From the NCBI GenBank assembly GCA_029856375.1, contig JAHQWX010000012.1, positions 1 through 13,606 on the forward strand: DNA of 13,606 nucleotides, written 5' to 3'. This DNA comes from Promethearchaeia archaeon (GTDB lineage: Archaea; Asgardarchaeota; Lokiarchaeia; Sigyniarchaeales; SOKP01). The notes beneath the pieces are model-generated. The model saw only the letters and a list, made by a program, of their open reading frames with translations, ran no database searches and was not told where the DNA came from. Both the position numbers and the translations under genes were made by a program. This document shows positions 1 through 8,140 of the stretch, in pieces (positions within the stretch are counted from its first letter, which is position 1; each line of letters begins with the position of its first letter).

Positions 1-321
1 AGATTGCAGAATATTGATATAGAATACGCTATTTCAGGTCATATTGGGCTCTTTACTGGAAGAAAAGAAATTAAAGAATCCTTGAAAACCTTCTTAAATG
101 TACTCTACGAAAGAGACGAAAAAGTACTCAACTTACTTAACGAGAAAGTACCAAAGGAATTAAAGGATCTCGAAAAAAAAAATGTGGTATATAAAAATTA
201 CGATACCGAATTCGGCGAATACCTCGTGTACGCTGAAAATGTTATGATCCAACATCACCTAGACCGCTTAATAGAGAAAAAATTAATTTCTAAAGAAAAA
301 AGCGGTTATCTTTTATTTTAA
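1..321 (+). CDS. Metallo-beta-lactamase-fold hydrolase, C-terminal fragment (5' end outside window)
   Basis: This is the last ~106 residues of a protein that begins before the window. The frame is open to base 1, so the TTG at 4-6 is not a credible start. Near the visible beginning is an SGHIG segment, which resembles the late His-containing motif (S/P-G-H) of MBL-fold hydrolases. It is followed by LFTGRKEIKE and a helical region. The end has the pattern I-x-H-H-L-x-x-L-x-x-K-x-L-I, typical of the C-terminal winged-helix-like cap of LACTB2/glyoxalase-II-like MBL proteins. The main metal-binding HxHxDH motif would lie upstream and cannot be checked. Members hydrolyse thioesters, lactones or phosphodiesters; the substrate here cannot be inferred. 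It converges on the methyltransferase gene with a 66-nt AT-rich gap that shows no hairpin. Confidence 0.6.
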   Translation, partial: RLQNIDIEYAISGHIGLFTGRKEIKESLKTFLNVLYERDEKVLNLLNEKVPKELKDLEKKNVVYKNYDTEFGEYLVYAENVMIQHHLDRLIEKKLISKEKSGYLLF

Positions 322-387
322 TTTTAAAATTATTATCAAGAAGTAAAATAATTTTGCATTATGTTTAAGATATTATTACAAAAATGT

Positions 388-1317
388 TTACACTTTCATA
401 AGAACATAGTAAAGAGCACCTAATTCTCCAGTGATATTACTATTCAAAGGAATTAAATCGTAATCCTGATTATAAATCGCCTTAATCTCAAATCCAGCCT
501 TTTGAACTAATCTTTTTATGTCGTTAAAGAACCACAATCTTAATGTATGTTCCTCTTCATATTCAAAGAATTGACCGTTATGCTGGACTTTCATACTAAA
601 TAATATATACCTCATTTTATCTTGGAAATCGTATTTATATGGATACCACTTCGATTCGATTTTTATCCCATTTCTTTCCGCAAACCATACCTCATCAGAT
701 TTTGTTTCGTTTTTTATATCTTCGCAAGCACAGGCAATTTCCAAGATATAAAGCCCTCCCTTGTTAATGGATTGTGCTGTGTTCCTAAAGTGATTTAAAA
801 TCTCTTCTTCAGATGTTAAATAACCAATACTATTAATGGTAACTATAGCAGCATCGAAATTTTGATTGAATTTTATATAGCGCATGTCGCCAAGGATAGC
901 TTTTGCCTTATTTGAAAAACCCGATTTTTTAATTTTTTCATTAGCATATATTACCATTTCTTGGCTAAGATCATATCCAATAATATTAAATCCATATTTT
1001 GGAAATTCTGCAAGAAAAATTCCAGAACCACAGGCAGGTTCTAAAAGATTTTTTACTTCTATGGCTGCATATTTCCAAAAACATTTAATAAGAAACACAA
1101 CATCTTTTGATAAATCCCGAGAAAAGGCGATATCATAATATTCTGGGAAATTATAAAGAGTATTTAGATTCTCTTTAGATTTTGAGATAAGATCTTGGCC
1201 TTCTTGAGAATTTTTAATTTCAATAGATAATTCGGATATACTTTTTTCTTTACTGCTCTCCGCTGAGATTAGGCTTGGATCGGAGATTTTAATTTCATTA
1301 TTCGTTAAAATGTCCAT
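388..1317 (-). CDS. Class I SAM-dependent methyltransferase
   Basis: A 309-residue protein with a Rossmann-type SAM-binding core. Motif I is EPACGSGIFL at residues 93-102, which binds the SAM carboxypropyl side. The acidic end of strand 2 is GYDLS (D116), expected to bind the ribose hydroxyls. GDM at 143-145 gives the acid next to the adenine, and FDAAIVTINSIGYL (154-167) is the motif IV strand. A post-core strand begins KGGLYILEI (186-194). The C-terminal EEEHTLRLWFFNDIKRLVQ segment resembles small-molecule methyltransferases of the Methyltransf_25 group. The first ~50 residues are polar, Ser/Glu/Lys-rich and probably not part of the fold. The next in-frame Met is residue 121, beyond motif I, so the ATG at 1315-1317 is the only workable start. 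The acceptor substrate is unknown. It lies downstream of ald on the same strand, but a T8 run and 138 nt separate them, so it probably has its own promoter. Confidence 0.85.
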   Translation of the reverse strand: MDILTNNEIKISDPSLISAESSKEKSISELSIEIKNSQEGQDLISKSKENLNTLYNFPEYYDIAFSRDLSKDVVFLIKCFWKYAAIEVKNLLEPACGSGIFLAEFPKYGFNIIGYDLSQEMVIYANEKIKKSGFSNKAKAILGDMRYIKFNQNFDAAIVTINSIGYLTSEEEILNHFRNTAQSINKGGLYILEIACACEDIKNETKSDEVWFAERNGIKIESKWYPYKYDFQDKMRYILFSMKVQHNGQFFEYEEEHTLRLWFFNDIKRLVQKAGFEIKAIYNQDYDLIPLNSNITGELGALYYVLMKV

Positions 1318-1366
1318 TGATTCTACCCAAAATTAATAATTTTAATGAGATTTTAAAAGATTTCGG

Positions 1367-1408
1367 GTAATATAAACTTTTTCTAGAAAAAATATAATTT
1401 AATTAAAT
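1367..1408 (-). promoter_or_regulatory. Putative promoter of the methyltransferase gene with two adjacent palindromes
   Basis: On the minus strand, GTTTATATTA (about 1367-1377) resembles an archaeal TATA box. It would start a transcript with a leader of about 30 nt. Directly upstream, where BRE/TFB contacts occur, is a perfect 14-bp palindrome TTTTTCTAGAAAAA (1378-1391). Slightly further out is a second, ATTTAATTAAAT (1397-1408). These could be operator half-sites, but AT-rich spacers produce such palindromes by chance. Confidence 0.35.
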
Positions 1409-1427
1409 GATAAAAGTAGAGCTGATT

Positions 1428-1440
1428 TTAAAAAAAAGCA
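1428..1440 (-). terminator. Poly-T terminator downstream of alanine dehydrogenase
   Basis: On the coding (minus) strand a T8 run (1430-1437) follows 18 nt after the ald stop codon, with no hairpin. Intrinsic archaeal termination commonly occurs at such T-runs. Confidence 0.45.
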
Positions 1441-1455
1441 AAAATTATTAAAATT

Positions 1456-2574
1456 CTATTTTATCAAATCTTCTAAAGGATTAAAATTAAATCCAAATTC
1501 GTTTGCTATTGATTTTTTTACGACATTTCCTTTAAAAATATTAACGCTCTCCTTTAAGAAGGGACTTCTCCTTAAAGATTCTTTGATATTATCGTTAGAG
1601 GTCAATTCTAGTAAATATGGGAATAGATTTTCTGATAAAGCTTCTGTCGAAGTTCTTGGATATGCTCCAGGCATATTTGTAACGCAATAGTGAATAATAT
1701 TCTCTTCTACATATGTAGGATTATCGTGATTGGTTGGTCGGCTAGTTTCTATGCACCCTCCTTGGTCTATCGATATATCCACAATGATTGATTTCGATCT
1801 CATCGACTTTACCATATCTCTTGAAACGATCCTTGGTGCTTTACTGTTTGGAATTAAAACAGTACCAATTAAAATATCAGCTAATGGGATACACTCTATA
1901 AGATTTCTTGTGTTTGATTTTATGACCGTAATACCTTTTGGAAGAGTATCGTTTAAATATCTAATTCTTGAAATATCTTTCTCTAAAATTATGACATGAG
2001 CCCCTAAGCCGTAAGCTGCTAAAGCCGCGCTACATCCCGCTGATCCTCCCCCAATGATTACTACATAACCGTGATGGATACCGGCCGATCCGCCCAATAA
2101 TAATCCAGAACCTTGGTTAATTTTAGATAAAAGATTAGCGCCAACGATTACGGCCATTCTACCTGCAATTTCTGACATTGGCATTAAAATTGGTAATTGC
2201 CCGTCTTCTAACCTTACAGACTCGAAGGCCAAAGCTGTAGACTTTCCGTTAACGAGGGTATTAGTTAGTTCCTTATTTGCTGCTAAATGCAAGAAAGAAA
2301 ACAATATGGGTCCAGGATTGAAGAAATTTAATTCTTCTTTGATGGGTTCTTTTACCTTGACTACAATATCCGCGTTTATATATACATCTTTTTTATTATC
2401 TATTATTTTAGCACCGACTTCAGCATATTTATTGTTTGGAAATCCAGCAATTTTGCCTGCATTCGATTCAATTAGTACTTTATGACCAATTTGGAGCAAA
2501 TCTTCAACATTCGCAGGAGTTAAACTAACTCTCCCTTCTCCAGGTTTGCTCTCTTTTGGGACTCCTATTATCAT
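1456..2574 (-). CDS. ald: Alanine dehydrogenase (NAD-dependent)
   Basis: This enzyme catalyses reversible oxidative deamination of L-alanine to pyruvate and ammonium with NAD+, in the cytosol. At 372 residues it has the usual family length and aligns almost without gaps. It begins MIIGVPKE. The residues known from the mycobacterial enzyme fall at the same numbers: R15 and K75 (in VKVKEP) for pyruvate binding, H96 (in FLHLAA) and D270 (in DISIDQGGC) for catalysis. The dinucleotide motif is IGGGSAG (174-180), with E198 at the end of the next strand where Asp or Glu binds the ribose. The stretch [15 protein letters not shown] and the [11 protein letters not shown] segment are diagnostic for Ald over nicotinamide transhydrogenase alpha subunit. 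The ATG at 2572-2574 is the natural start; no Shine-Dalgarno is visible, which suggests a leaderless or short-leader mRNA. It is divergent from the N-formylglutamate amidohydrolase-like gene, consistent with amino-acid catabolism or ammonium assimilation. Confidence 0.96.
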   Translation of the reverse strand: MIIGVPKESKPGEGRVSLTPANVEDLLQIGHKVLIESNAGKIAGFPNNKYAEVGAKIIDNKKDVYINADIVVKVKEPIKEELNFFNPGPILFSFLHLAANKELTNTLVNGKSTALAFESVRLEDGQLPILMPMSEIAGRMAVIVGANLLSKINQGSGLLLGGSAGIHHGYVVIIGGGSAGCSAALAAYGLGAHVIILEKDISRIRYLNDTLPKGITVIKSNTRNLIECIPLADILIGTVLIPNSKAPRIVSRDMVKSMRSKSIIVDISIDQGGCIETSRPTNHDNPTYVEENIIHYCVTNMPGAYPRTSTEALSENLFPYLLELTSNDNIKESLRRSPFLKESVNIFKGNVVKKSIANEFGFNFNPLEDLIK

Positions 2575-2640
2575 GGTTAAAAACTTTATTTGTTCTTATT
2601 AATTTATAGATTTAGACTAAACTATATATAATATTACTAA
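2575..2640. promoter_or_regulatory. Shared divergent promoter region, ald / N-formylglutamate hydrolase
   Basis: This 66-bp, almost G+C-free spacer separates two divergent starts. It holds a TATATATA-type stretch (about 2622-2631) and a second TTTATA (2603-2608). For the plus-strand gene TTTATA would place transcription start about 8 nt before the ATG. For ald either element could serve (TATATATA gives a leader near 30 nt). Neither gene has a Shine-Dalgarno, so short leaders are expected. Exact assignment of the boxes is inference. Confidence 0.45.
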
Positions 2641-3396
2641 ATGATAAATGATAAGGATTTCGTCTATTGCGAAAGAGGAAACGCACCAATAATTTTTACA
2701 GTACCTCATGGAGGTAAAAAAAAGTTTGAAGATCTATTGGTTGAAAGAGATTCCGGTATAAAGGGAATAGATAAAAATACAATTAGTTTTGCACTTTTAT
2801 TGCAGAAAACAATAAGTGATTTTAACCTAAAGAAGACCGAGACTAAATGTTATCCATCAATTATTTACTCGGATGTTCATAGGAGTAGAATTGACTTTAA
2901 TAGGCCTCCGGAAGATGCGTATTCTGCTAAATGTGAGTTATGTGAAAAAATATACGCTCAGTTTCACGATAATATAGAAAATTTAATAAAACATAATATC
3001 AAACGCAGGAATATTTCCTATTTATTTGATATTCATGGATTTGAGAAATCTAAACGACCTCCCGGTTTTATGGATGTAGAAATTGTCGTTGGAACACAAA
3101 ATTTACGCTCGATTCTTCCACAAAACCATTCAAAGGAAGAAAAGATGGATAATATACGAAACGCAATTGTTAAAGATTTGCATGAAAACGACATTCTTAC
3201 CGCTCCGATTTGGCCGAGGCAGAAGGAGTATGTTCTAACTGGTGGCTACATCGTTCAAAAATATGGAATAGAAAATCTTAACTACTCTAAGTCCCTCCAA
3301 ATCGAACTTTCCGACGATATCCGATATAAAAATAAGGGACTTAGAGAGAAGGTAATCAAAACGCTCTCTGAAGTTATTTCGAATTATTGCTGTTAA
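2641..3396 (+). CDS. N-formylglutamate amidohydrolase family protein
   Basis: A 251-residue protein of the FGase family (HutG-like), zinc-dependent amidohydrolases that release formate from N-formylglutamate and related compounds. The fold's landmark motifs are present in order: VPHGG (21-25, with metal-ligand type H23), DVHRSRIDFNRPP (78-90), FDIHG (129-133, with D130/H132) and QIELS (220-224, E222). TGG at 200-202 lies in the usual substrate loop. It starts at an ATG with only a TATA-like spacer upstream and no Shine-Dalgarno. No histidine-utilisation genes (hutU, hutH, hutI) are nearby, so a role in histidine degradation is not supported here; another N-acyl amino acid is possible. The divergent alanine dehydrogenase hints at amino-acid metabolism. 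Only 4 bp separate its stop from the stop of the converging beta-mannosidase gene. Confidence 0.8.
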   Translation: MINDKDFVYCERGNAPIIFTVPHGGKKKFEDLLVERDSGIKGIDKNTISFALLLQKTISDFNLKKTETKCYPSIIYSDVHRSRIDFNRPPEDAYSAKCELCEKIYAQFHDNIENLIKHNIKRRNISYLFDIHGFEKSKRPPGFMDVEIVVGTQNLRSILPQNHSKEEKMDNIRNAIVKDLHENDILTAPIWPRQKEYVLTGGYIVQKYGIENLNYSKSLQIELSDDIRYKNKGLREKVIKTLSEVISNYCC

Positions 3397-3400
3397 TTTC

Positions 3401-5986
3401 TTATTTTAATAAATCGAATAAAGATCCTACGATAAGCGACTCCTTTAGCGCCTTCTCAGGCACTTTTTCTTTAAAAGATAAGGTTATGTTATACGATTCA
3501 CCCTTATTTAGTGAGAAAAAGTTATCTGAAGCAACGAAATCGAACTTATTTGAGTCGATATACGCGAAAAATGCGATAGCTTCTGCTTTAACCGTAAGTT
3601 CGTACTCTCCTTCTTCCTTTTTTGGTGCAACATCCCATTTTATATTAGGATTTGAAAGTGGAAAATGTTTTGGGTGGTCGAACAAACGAAAACCCCTGTG
3701 TATTAAACAGCCATCCTCAGCATATAAGTAATAGAAAATGACGATTTGTCGAAGTTGTTTATTCGATTGAATAATTTTGTGCAGGTCTATTGATTCAATT
3801 TTTAACGATGAGCATGGAGTAGCTGTTTCATTTTTCTCACCTTCAGCTAATATCGTTCCATTTGAGTCGACAATTTCCCACTTTAATTTACCTTTCTGCG
3901 GTACCCGTAGGTCGTTAATTAAGTAAAGGTCAACATTATCTTTTGTTTCGTATGCACACGCCAAAAATGGTTTATAGAACCTCTTTGCGAAATAATGCAA
4001 CGCCTTCCACCTTCCATAATAATCGAGTGAAGACCAACTCGCTACTGGCCAACAATCGTTTAATTGCCAATAAAGCGATCCCATGCAGTGATAATTGTTT
4101 CGATTTATTCTCCAGTGCTCAACGCCGTACTCAATTGCCTCTCCTTGCGTAATTTGAGATAAAACGACTTGTTTCTCGAATATTTTTGGAATTATGAATC
4201 GGCGCTTCATATACTTCATAATTTTTTTATTCCCGGATCGATTTTTTTGATGGTTTTCCATGATTGGGGAGTAAAAATCGTACTGATCTGGAGGGCAGAA
4301 GGTTTCAATCGTTTTCATAGATGGAAACGATTCAAATCCAAACTCAGACATGAATCTTGAGTCGAACGATCTATAAGCGGAAAAAGGCTTACTTAAATGC
4401 CAAACTCCCCAATAATGCGAATCGCCTCGTTTGGGAGAATTAGATCTCAATAATCCTCTTTTGCGATTTCCAAACCTTCCTCCATTAGATGGGGAACTAG
4501 GCCAATATGGTCGTTGTGGATCGTGATTGTTTATTATTTCGTGGATAAATTCCTCAAATAGGAAAATATTTCCTTTCCTATGTTTAAAAAGACTCCTTAA
4601 CCTTAATTTAAAGCTAAATAATTCGTATATATCTATAAACCACTCAACCTCGTTGTTTCCGCACCATAACGCTAAACACGAGTGATTTCGGAGGCTCTTA
4701 ACATTTTGTGTTACTTCCACTTTAACATTATCAAGATATTTTTGGTCAGATTCGTATATGGCGCACGCAAACGAACAATCTTGCCAAACGAGAATTCCTA
4801 ATTCGTCGCACAAGTTGTAAAACTCATCATCTTCGTATATACCGCCGCCCCATACTCGAATCATATTCATATTCGCTTTTTTCGCGCATTGTAAATTCAT
4901 TGCGTAGAGTCCCAACTTTTTTCCTCTTGGAATAAAACTATCAATAGGAATCCAATTCGCGCCTTTAGCAAAGACTGGCACTCCATTTAACAAAAAATAA
5001 AATGTTTCGCCCCATTTATCGGGATTTCGCACTAATTTCAAATCTCGTATTCCAATTTTTTCGAATCTTTCATCTATTACAGCAGTCCCTTTTTTTAAAG
5101 TTAATGTGAGTTCGTATAGGTTTGGTGTTCCGAGCTCGTGAATCCACCATAATTCCGGTTGTTTTATGTCAAAACTTAAACTTGCGCTTTTTTTTTCGAC
5201 TTTAGTATCCTTAATAACAAATTTTTGATTTGGCGGTTTTAACATTACTTCGATCGAAAATTCGCCATTTACATCATTATCTAGCTCAACTTGAACCTCT
5301 AAATTGACAAATTCAATTTTAATGCTCTCAATTTCCTTGGGATCAGCAATTTTGAGTGGATCTTTATTGTATTTGAAATTTTGAATTAAATAAAATGTAT
5401 CTATTCTATTATTCTCGCATCCTATCAATTTTACTGGTTTCCAAATACCGATATCGGGTAATCGAGGTCCCCAATCCCAGCCAAAAGAATATTGAGCTTT
5501 TCTTAAAAACTGAACTCCTGGGATTGAGGAAGCATCAATTTTTAATACATGTCCGTGTTTTTTAATCTCTTCTTGAGCTATACGATAAGGACTTTGAATA
5601 AGCACTTTTAATTCGTTATTTTTACTCTTCAACAACTCTTTTACATTGTACTCGTAGTGTCGAAACATATTATCGGTGTTGTCCAAATGAGTGTCATTTA
5701 ATTCAATTTTTGAGATCGTATCAATGCCATCGAAGCGAAGAATAATCCGATCGTACTTAAGCATCTCGTTTGAAACATCGAAACTGATGCTATATTCCCA
5801 ATCTGATTTATAGACCCAATCGACAGCGTGTTCGTTCAATCCATAAAAAGGGTTTTCAATTATTTTATTATTAATTAATGCTTCAAAAACGGAGGATGGT
5901 ACCTCCACATCAATTTCAACATCAATATTCTCGTCTTTAGTCTTTTTAACTAGACTCCAGTTTTTATTTAACTCTATTTCTTTCAT
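3401..5986 (-). CDS. Beta-mannosidase, glycoside hydrolase family 2
   Basis: A retaining exo-glycosidase removing terminal beta-linked mannose from oligosaccharides or glycans. Using the ATG at 5984-5986 it has 861 residues, close to the family norm (~820-890). The N-terminal jelly-roll sugar-binding domain includes LRFDGIDTISKIELN (83-97). QYSFGWDWGPRLPDIGIWKP (165-184) is a hallmark of beta-mannosidases. An immunoglobulin-like domain follows, then the TIM barrel: VFAKGANWIPIDSF (338-351), IRVWGGGIYE (376-385), acid/base Glu446 in LWCGNNEVEW and nucleophile Glu548 in MSEFGFESFPS. The GSLYWQLNDCWPV segment (636-648) is also typical. A GTG at 6014-6016 would add ten hydrophobic residues; I prefer the ATG because KEIELNKNW matches the usual start and AGTGAG lies just upstream. 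No signal peptide is visible, so it acts in the cytosol on imported or internal mannosides. A membrane-protein gene lies 57 nt upstream on the same strand. Confidence 0.93.
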   Translation of the reverse strand: MKEIELNKNWSLVKKTKDENIDVEIDVEVPSSVFEALINNKIIENPFYGLNEHAVDWVYKSDWEYSISFDVSNEMLKYDRIILRFDGIDTISKIELNDTHLDNTDNMFRHYEYNVKELLKSKNNELKVLIQSPYRIAQEEIKKHGHVLKIDASSIPGVQFLRKAQYSFGWDWGPRLPDIGIWKPVKLIGCENNRIDTFYLIQNFKYNKDPLKIADPKEIESIKIEFVNLEVQVELDNDVNGEFSIEVMLKPPNQKFVIKDTKVEKKSASLSFDIKQPELWWIHELGTPNLYELTLTLKKGTAVIDERFEKIGIRDLKLVRNPDKWGETFYFLLNGVPVFAKGANWIPIDSFIPRGKKLGLYAMNLQCAKKANMNMIRVWGGGIYEDDEFYNLCDELGILVWQDCSFACAIYESDQKYLDNVKVEVTQNVKSLRNHSCLALWCGNNEVEWFIDIYELFSFKLRLRSLFKHRKGNIFLFEEFIHEIINNHDPQRPYWPSSPSNGGRFGNRKRGLLRSNSPKRGDSHYWGVWHLSKPFSAYRSFDSRFMSEFGFESFPSMKTIETFCPPDQYDFYSPIMENHQKNRSGNKKIMKYMKRRFIIPKIFEKQVVLSQITQGEAIEYGVEHWRINRNNYHCMGSLYWQLNDCWPVASWSSLDYYGRWKALHYFAKRFYKPFLACAYETKDNVDLYLINDLRVPQKGKLKWEIVDSNGTILAEGEKNETATPCSSLKIESIDLHKIIQSNKQLRQIVIFYYLYAEDGCLIHRGFRLFDHPKHFPLSNPNIKWDVAPKKEEGEYELTVKAEAIAFFAYIDSNKFDFVASDNFFSLNKGESYNITLSFKEKVPEKALKESLIVGSLFDLLK

Positions 5987-6043
5987 TGCGATACTCACTA
6001 AAGCAAAATTTAGCACATAAAAAAAATTTTCTGGATTTTTTTC

Positions 6044-6856
6044 TTAGTCTTCCATTGTTATTTCAATAACCCATAAAAGCGAGGCATCCGCTATAATCGT
6101 TGATCCAGCTCCAAAACCACTTATTCCGCTGGTGATAGGCACTTGAGAAACATCTAAAAGAATCATTAAGATAAAAAACGCGGCAACAACCCCTAAGATC
6201 GGCCATTTTTTTACGAATACAGATAATCCTAATACGATTACAATCGTAATTACAGCGATATTTAAACCCAAAGAAAAGCTATTCGAAATACTTCCAAACC
6301 ATATTACGAATGCACCTATTAATGGTTGCCTCAATTTTATTAAAACGAGTCCTCCAACAAACATACAAATATATATAAGAATAGGGATTATCTCTCCCCT
6401 ATACAAAAGGCCCGGAAGCAAGGAAAACACGAAATGTACGACAAATAACGCAATTCCAATCGCGATTAACACATCTCTCGTAAACGGAATGTCGCTTTCG
6501 AACATCACTAAGTCAAGAATGATTAGAAAAATGTATATGCTCACTATTATTCCCGTGAAGCGGTATCCAATAAAGCCGATCCAAGAGGGAATATCAAACC
6601 CTAATGGATAGGAAACGAAGATATTTAGAAAAAAAAATATAATCTCAATGCTTAAAGCGTATAAAATGCCATAATCGTTCTCCTCTTCTAGTTTTGTGCT
6701 TAAAACTAAAACAACTATGCTTAAAATTAGGAGTATTGCGCCGTAACTCGTAAAGAGCGCGAAAAAAGAATATACAATCATTCCGATCGTACCGATAATG
6801 CACAACTTCGCAAAAAAACCGAGGTCCTTTAACTCGTCAAAAAATGTGTTCTCCAT
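6044..6856 (-). CDS. Uncharacterised polytopic membrane protein
   Basis: A 270-residue, very hydrophobic protein that I do not recognise. Approximate membrane segments are 15-35, 38-54, 63-82, 99-118, 128-150, 156-174, 177-195, 197-215 and 218-236, giving eight or nine helices. Loops are short and carry few charges; the only markedly charged loop is KLEEEND (55-61). A soluble tail of ~35 residues (236-270) is Gly/Ser-rich and then ends in an acidic ED. No catalytic motif, transporter signature or metal-binding cluster is evident. The start ATG (6854-6856) has no Shine-Dalgarno; a TATA-like element about 24 nt upstream suggests a leaderless transcript. It lies 57 nt upstream of the beta-mannosidase on the same strand and may be co-transcribed. 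A sugar-related or envelope role is speculation from position only. Confidence 0.7.
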   Translation of the reverse strand: MENTFFDELKDLGFFAKLCIIGTIGMIVYSFFALFTSYGAILLILSIVVLVLSTKLEEENDYGILYALSIEIIFFFLNIFVSYPLGFDIPSWIGFIGYRFTGIIVSIYIFLIILDLVMFESDIPFTRDVLIAIGIALFVVHFVFSLLPGLLYRGEIIPILIYICMFVGGLVLIKLRQPLIGAFVIWFGSISNSFSLGLNIAVITIVIVLGLSVFVKKWPILGVVAAFFILMILLDVSQVPITSGISGFGAGSTIIADASLLWVIEITMED

Positions 6857-6923
6857 AGTTTTACTTTAAACCTTAAATATTTTAAAACTTAGTTTTTAAT
6901 ATCAAAAAATACGATTTTTGAAA
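6857..6923. promoter_or_regulatory. Shared divergent promoter region, membrane protein / URO-D family gene
   Basis: The 67-bp spacer contains TTAAATATTTTAA (about 6873-6885), nearly symmetric and usable as a TATA box in both directions. At 25-27 nt spacing it would give an essentially leaderless transcript for the membrane protein and a leader of about 18 nt for the URO-D gene. No Shine-Dalgarno is seen before either start. Confidence 0.4.
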
Positions 6924-8108
6924 ATGAATTCAATCGAAAGAGTTAAAGCAGCGTTAAATTTTAATGTACCCGATAAGGTACCAATTTGGAAAGCGTTTGG
7001 AAAGAGCGATGTTTTCATGATGGCGCGAATTCCTTCTATGAAATGGCAACCGGGACATTATGAAAATGAAAAGGGGCTTTTCCCCCATCTTGCTGATGAT
7101 ATAATTTATAAATCTAAATTATGGATTTGGGATAGGCCAGAGTGGGCGAAAGATCCCAAATATCGTAGATGGATTAAAATTTTCCCTCGCGAAGAAATCG
7201 ACGAGTTTGGAACCATTTGGAAACGCGGCGGCATTGATACGATGGGTCATCCCGGAAGTCCCACGCTGCTTGATTATAAAGATTTAGACGATTATATTCA
7301 AAAATATACTCCAATCCTTGACGATAAGAAATCTTACGAAGTTTTCATCAAAATGAGTAAATCAATTGGAAAAGAAAAATATCGTATGGCGTACCTTGAG
7401 TTAGGGCCTTTTCAAATGGCTAGTCAAATGCGAGGTTTTAATACTTTTCTAATCGACCATAGAAAACATAAGGAAGAAGTTAAGAGATTACTGGCGCATA
7501 CAACCGAACAATACATTAAAATGGAGAAAATGTACATTAAATTTGGATTGGATCCACATGGATTTGCGCTATTTGACGATTTAGGAGAACAACATGGACC
7601 ATTTTTTAGTCCTAAAACCTTTAAAGAGTTCTATGAGCCAGTCTATCGTCCTTTATTTGAGACAGCCCACGAACTTGGTTGTGAATTTCACTTGCATTGT
7701 TGCGGAAAAATCGATCATATTATGCCCCTATTAATCGAATGGGGATTAGACGCAATAGAATTGGACAGCCCCCGCATGACTGGTTATCCTGATCTAAAAC
7801 AATTTAGGGGAAAACTTATGATGTGGGGGTGCATTAATATCCAATCGGTATACACGCAAGGCACGCCTGAAGAGTGCGAGAGAGAAGTATGGCACATGGT
7901 TCGAAATCTCGGCACTTCGAAAGGTGGTTTTGGTGCATATTTTTATCCGCAAGATTATCATATTAAGGCTCCAAAAGAAAATGTACACTCTTTCGAAGAA
8001 GGTTTAAAAAAATATGGTGATTACTCAAAAATTCCAGCTCATTGGTGGGAGCATCCCACAGTTGAAGAGTGGGAAGATAATGTAGTACCTTCTTTGCCAC
8101 CATCATAA
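6924..8108 (+). CDS. Uroporphyrinogen decarboxylase (URO-D) superfamily protein
   Basis: A 394-residue protein of the URO-D superfamily, which includes HemE and the methylcobamide:thiol methyltransferases MtaA/CmuA. The start NSIERVKAALNFNVPDKVPI is the standard opening of the family, so the ATG at 6924 is chosen over the TTG six bases upstream. Further motifs are FDDLGEQHGPFFSP (217-230), FHLHCCGKIDHIMP (255-268), GLDAIELDSPR (274-284) and the closing GGFGAYFYPQDY segment (334-345). In MtaA-type enzymes a His-x-Cys plus a distal Cys bind Zn. The His and Cys (H258, C260) are here, but by eye the distal position aligns to the Gln/Asp of YPQDY, so thiol methyltransfer is doubtful. HemE function is also unlikely, since no other haem or corrin genes are nearby. 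Lone members like this are common in anaerobic archaea and often of unknown substrate. It ends 32 bp from the converging dehydrogenase gene. Confidence 0.82.
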   Translation: MNSIERVKAALNFNVPDKVPIWKAFGKSDVFMMARIPSMKWQPGHYENEKGLFPHLADDIIYKSKLWIWDRPEWAKDPKYRRWIKIFPREEIDEFGTIWKRGGIDTMGHPGSPTLLDYKDLDDYIQKYTPILDDKKSYEVFIKMSKSIGKEKYRMAYLELGPFQMASQMRGFNTFLIDHRKHKEEVKRLLAHTTEQYIKMEKMYIKFGLDPHGFALFDDLGEQHGPFFSPKTFKEFYEPVYRPLFETAHELGCEFHLHCCGKIDHIMPLLIEWGLDAIELDSPRMTGYPDLKQFRGKLMMWGCINIQSVYTQGTPEECEREVWHMVRNLGTSKGGFGAYFYPQDYHIKAPKENVHSFEEGLKKYGDYSKIPAHWWEHPTVEEWEDNVVPSLPPS

Positions 8109-8140
8109 ATATCAATTAGTAAGCGATTTTCGAATTGTCT

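Noticed and set aside
322..387. Possible bidirectional terminator between the MBL fragment and the methyltransferase
   Set aside because: The spacer is AT-rich but has no stem-loop and no T-run longer than five on either strand.
884..1138. Plus-strand open frame within the methyltransferase gene
   Set aside because: It is antisense to a well-supported gene with a complete SAM-binding core and encodes nothing recognisable.
1730..1999. Plus-strand open frame within alanine dehydrogenase
   Set aside because: It is an antisense shadow of the NAD-binding and catalytic part of ald.
3387..4360. Plus-strand open frames across the 3' half of the beta-mannosidase gene
   Set aside because: They are antisense to conserved mannosidase sequence, with no family motifs and no promoter or ribosome binding site.
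5984..6016. Longer beta-mannosidase form from GTG at 6014-6016, adding a short hydrophobic N-terminus
   Set aside because: Ten residues are too few for a signal peptide, and the ATG at 5984-5986 has AGTGAG upstream and matches the family's usual start.
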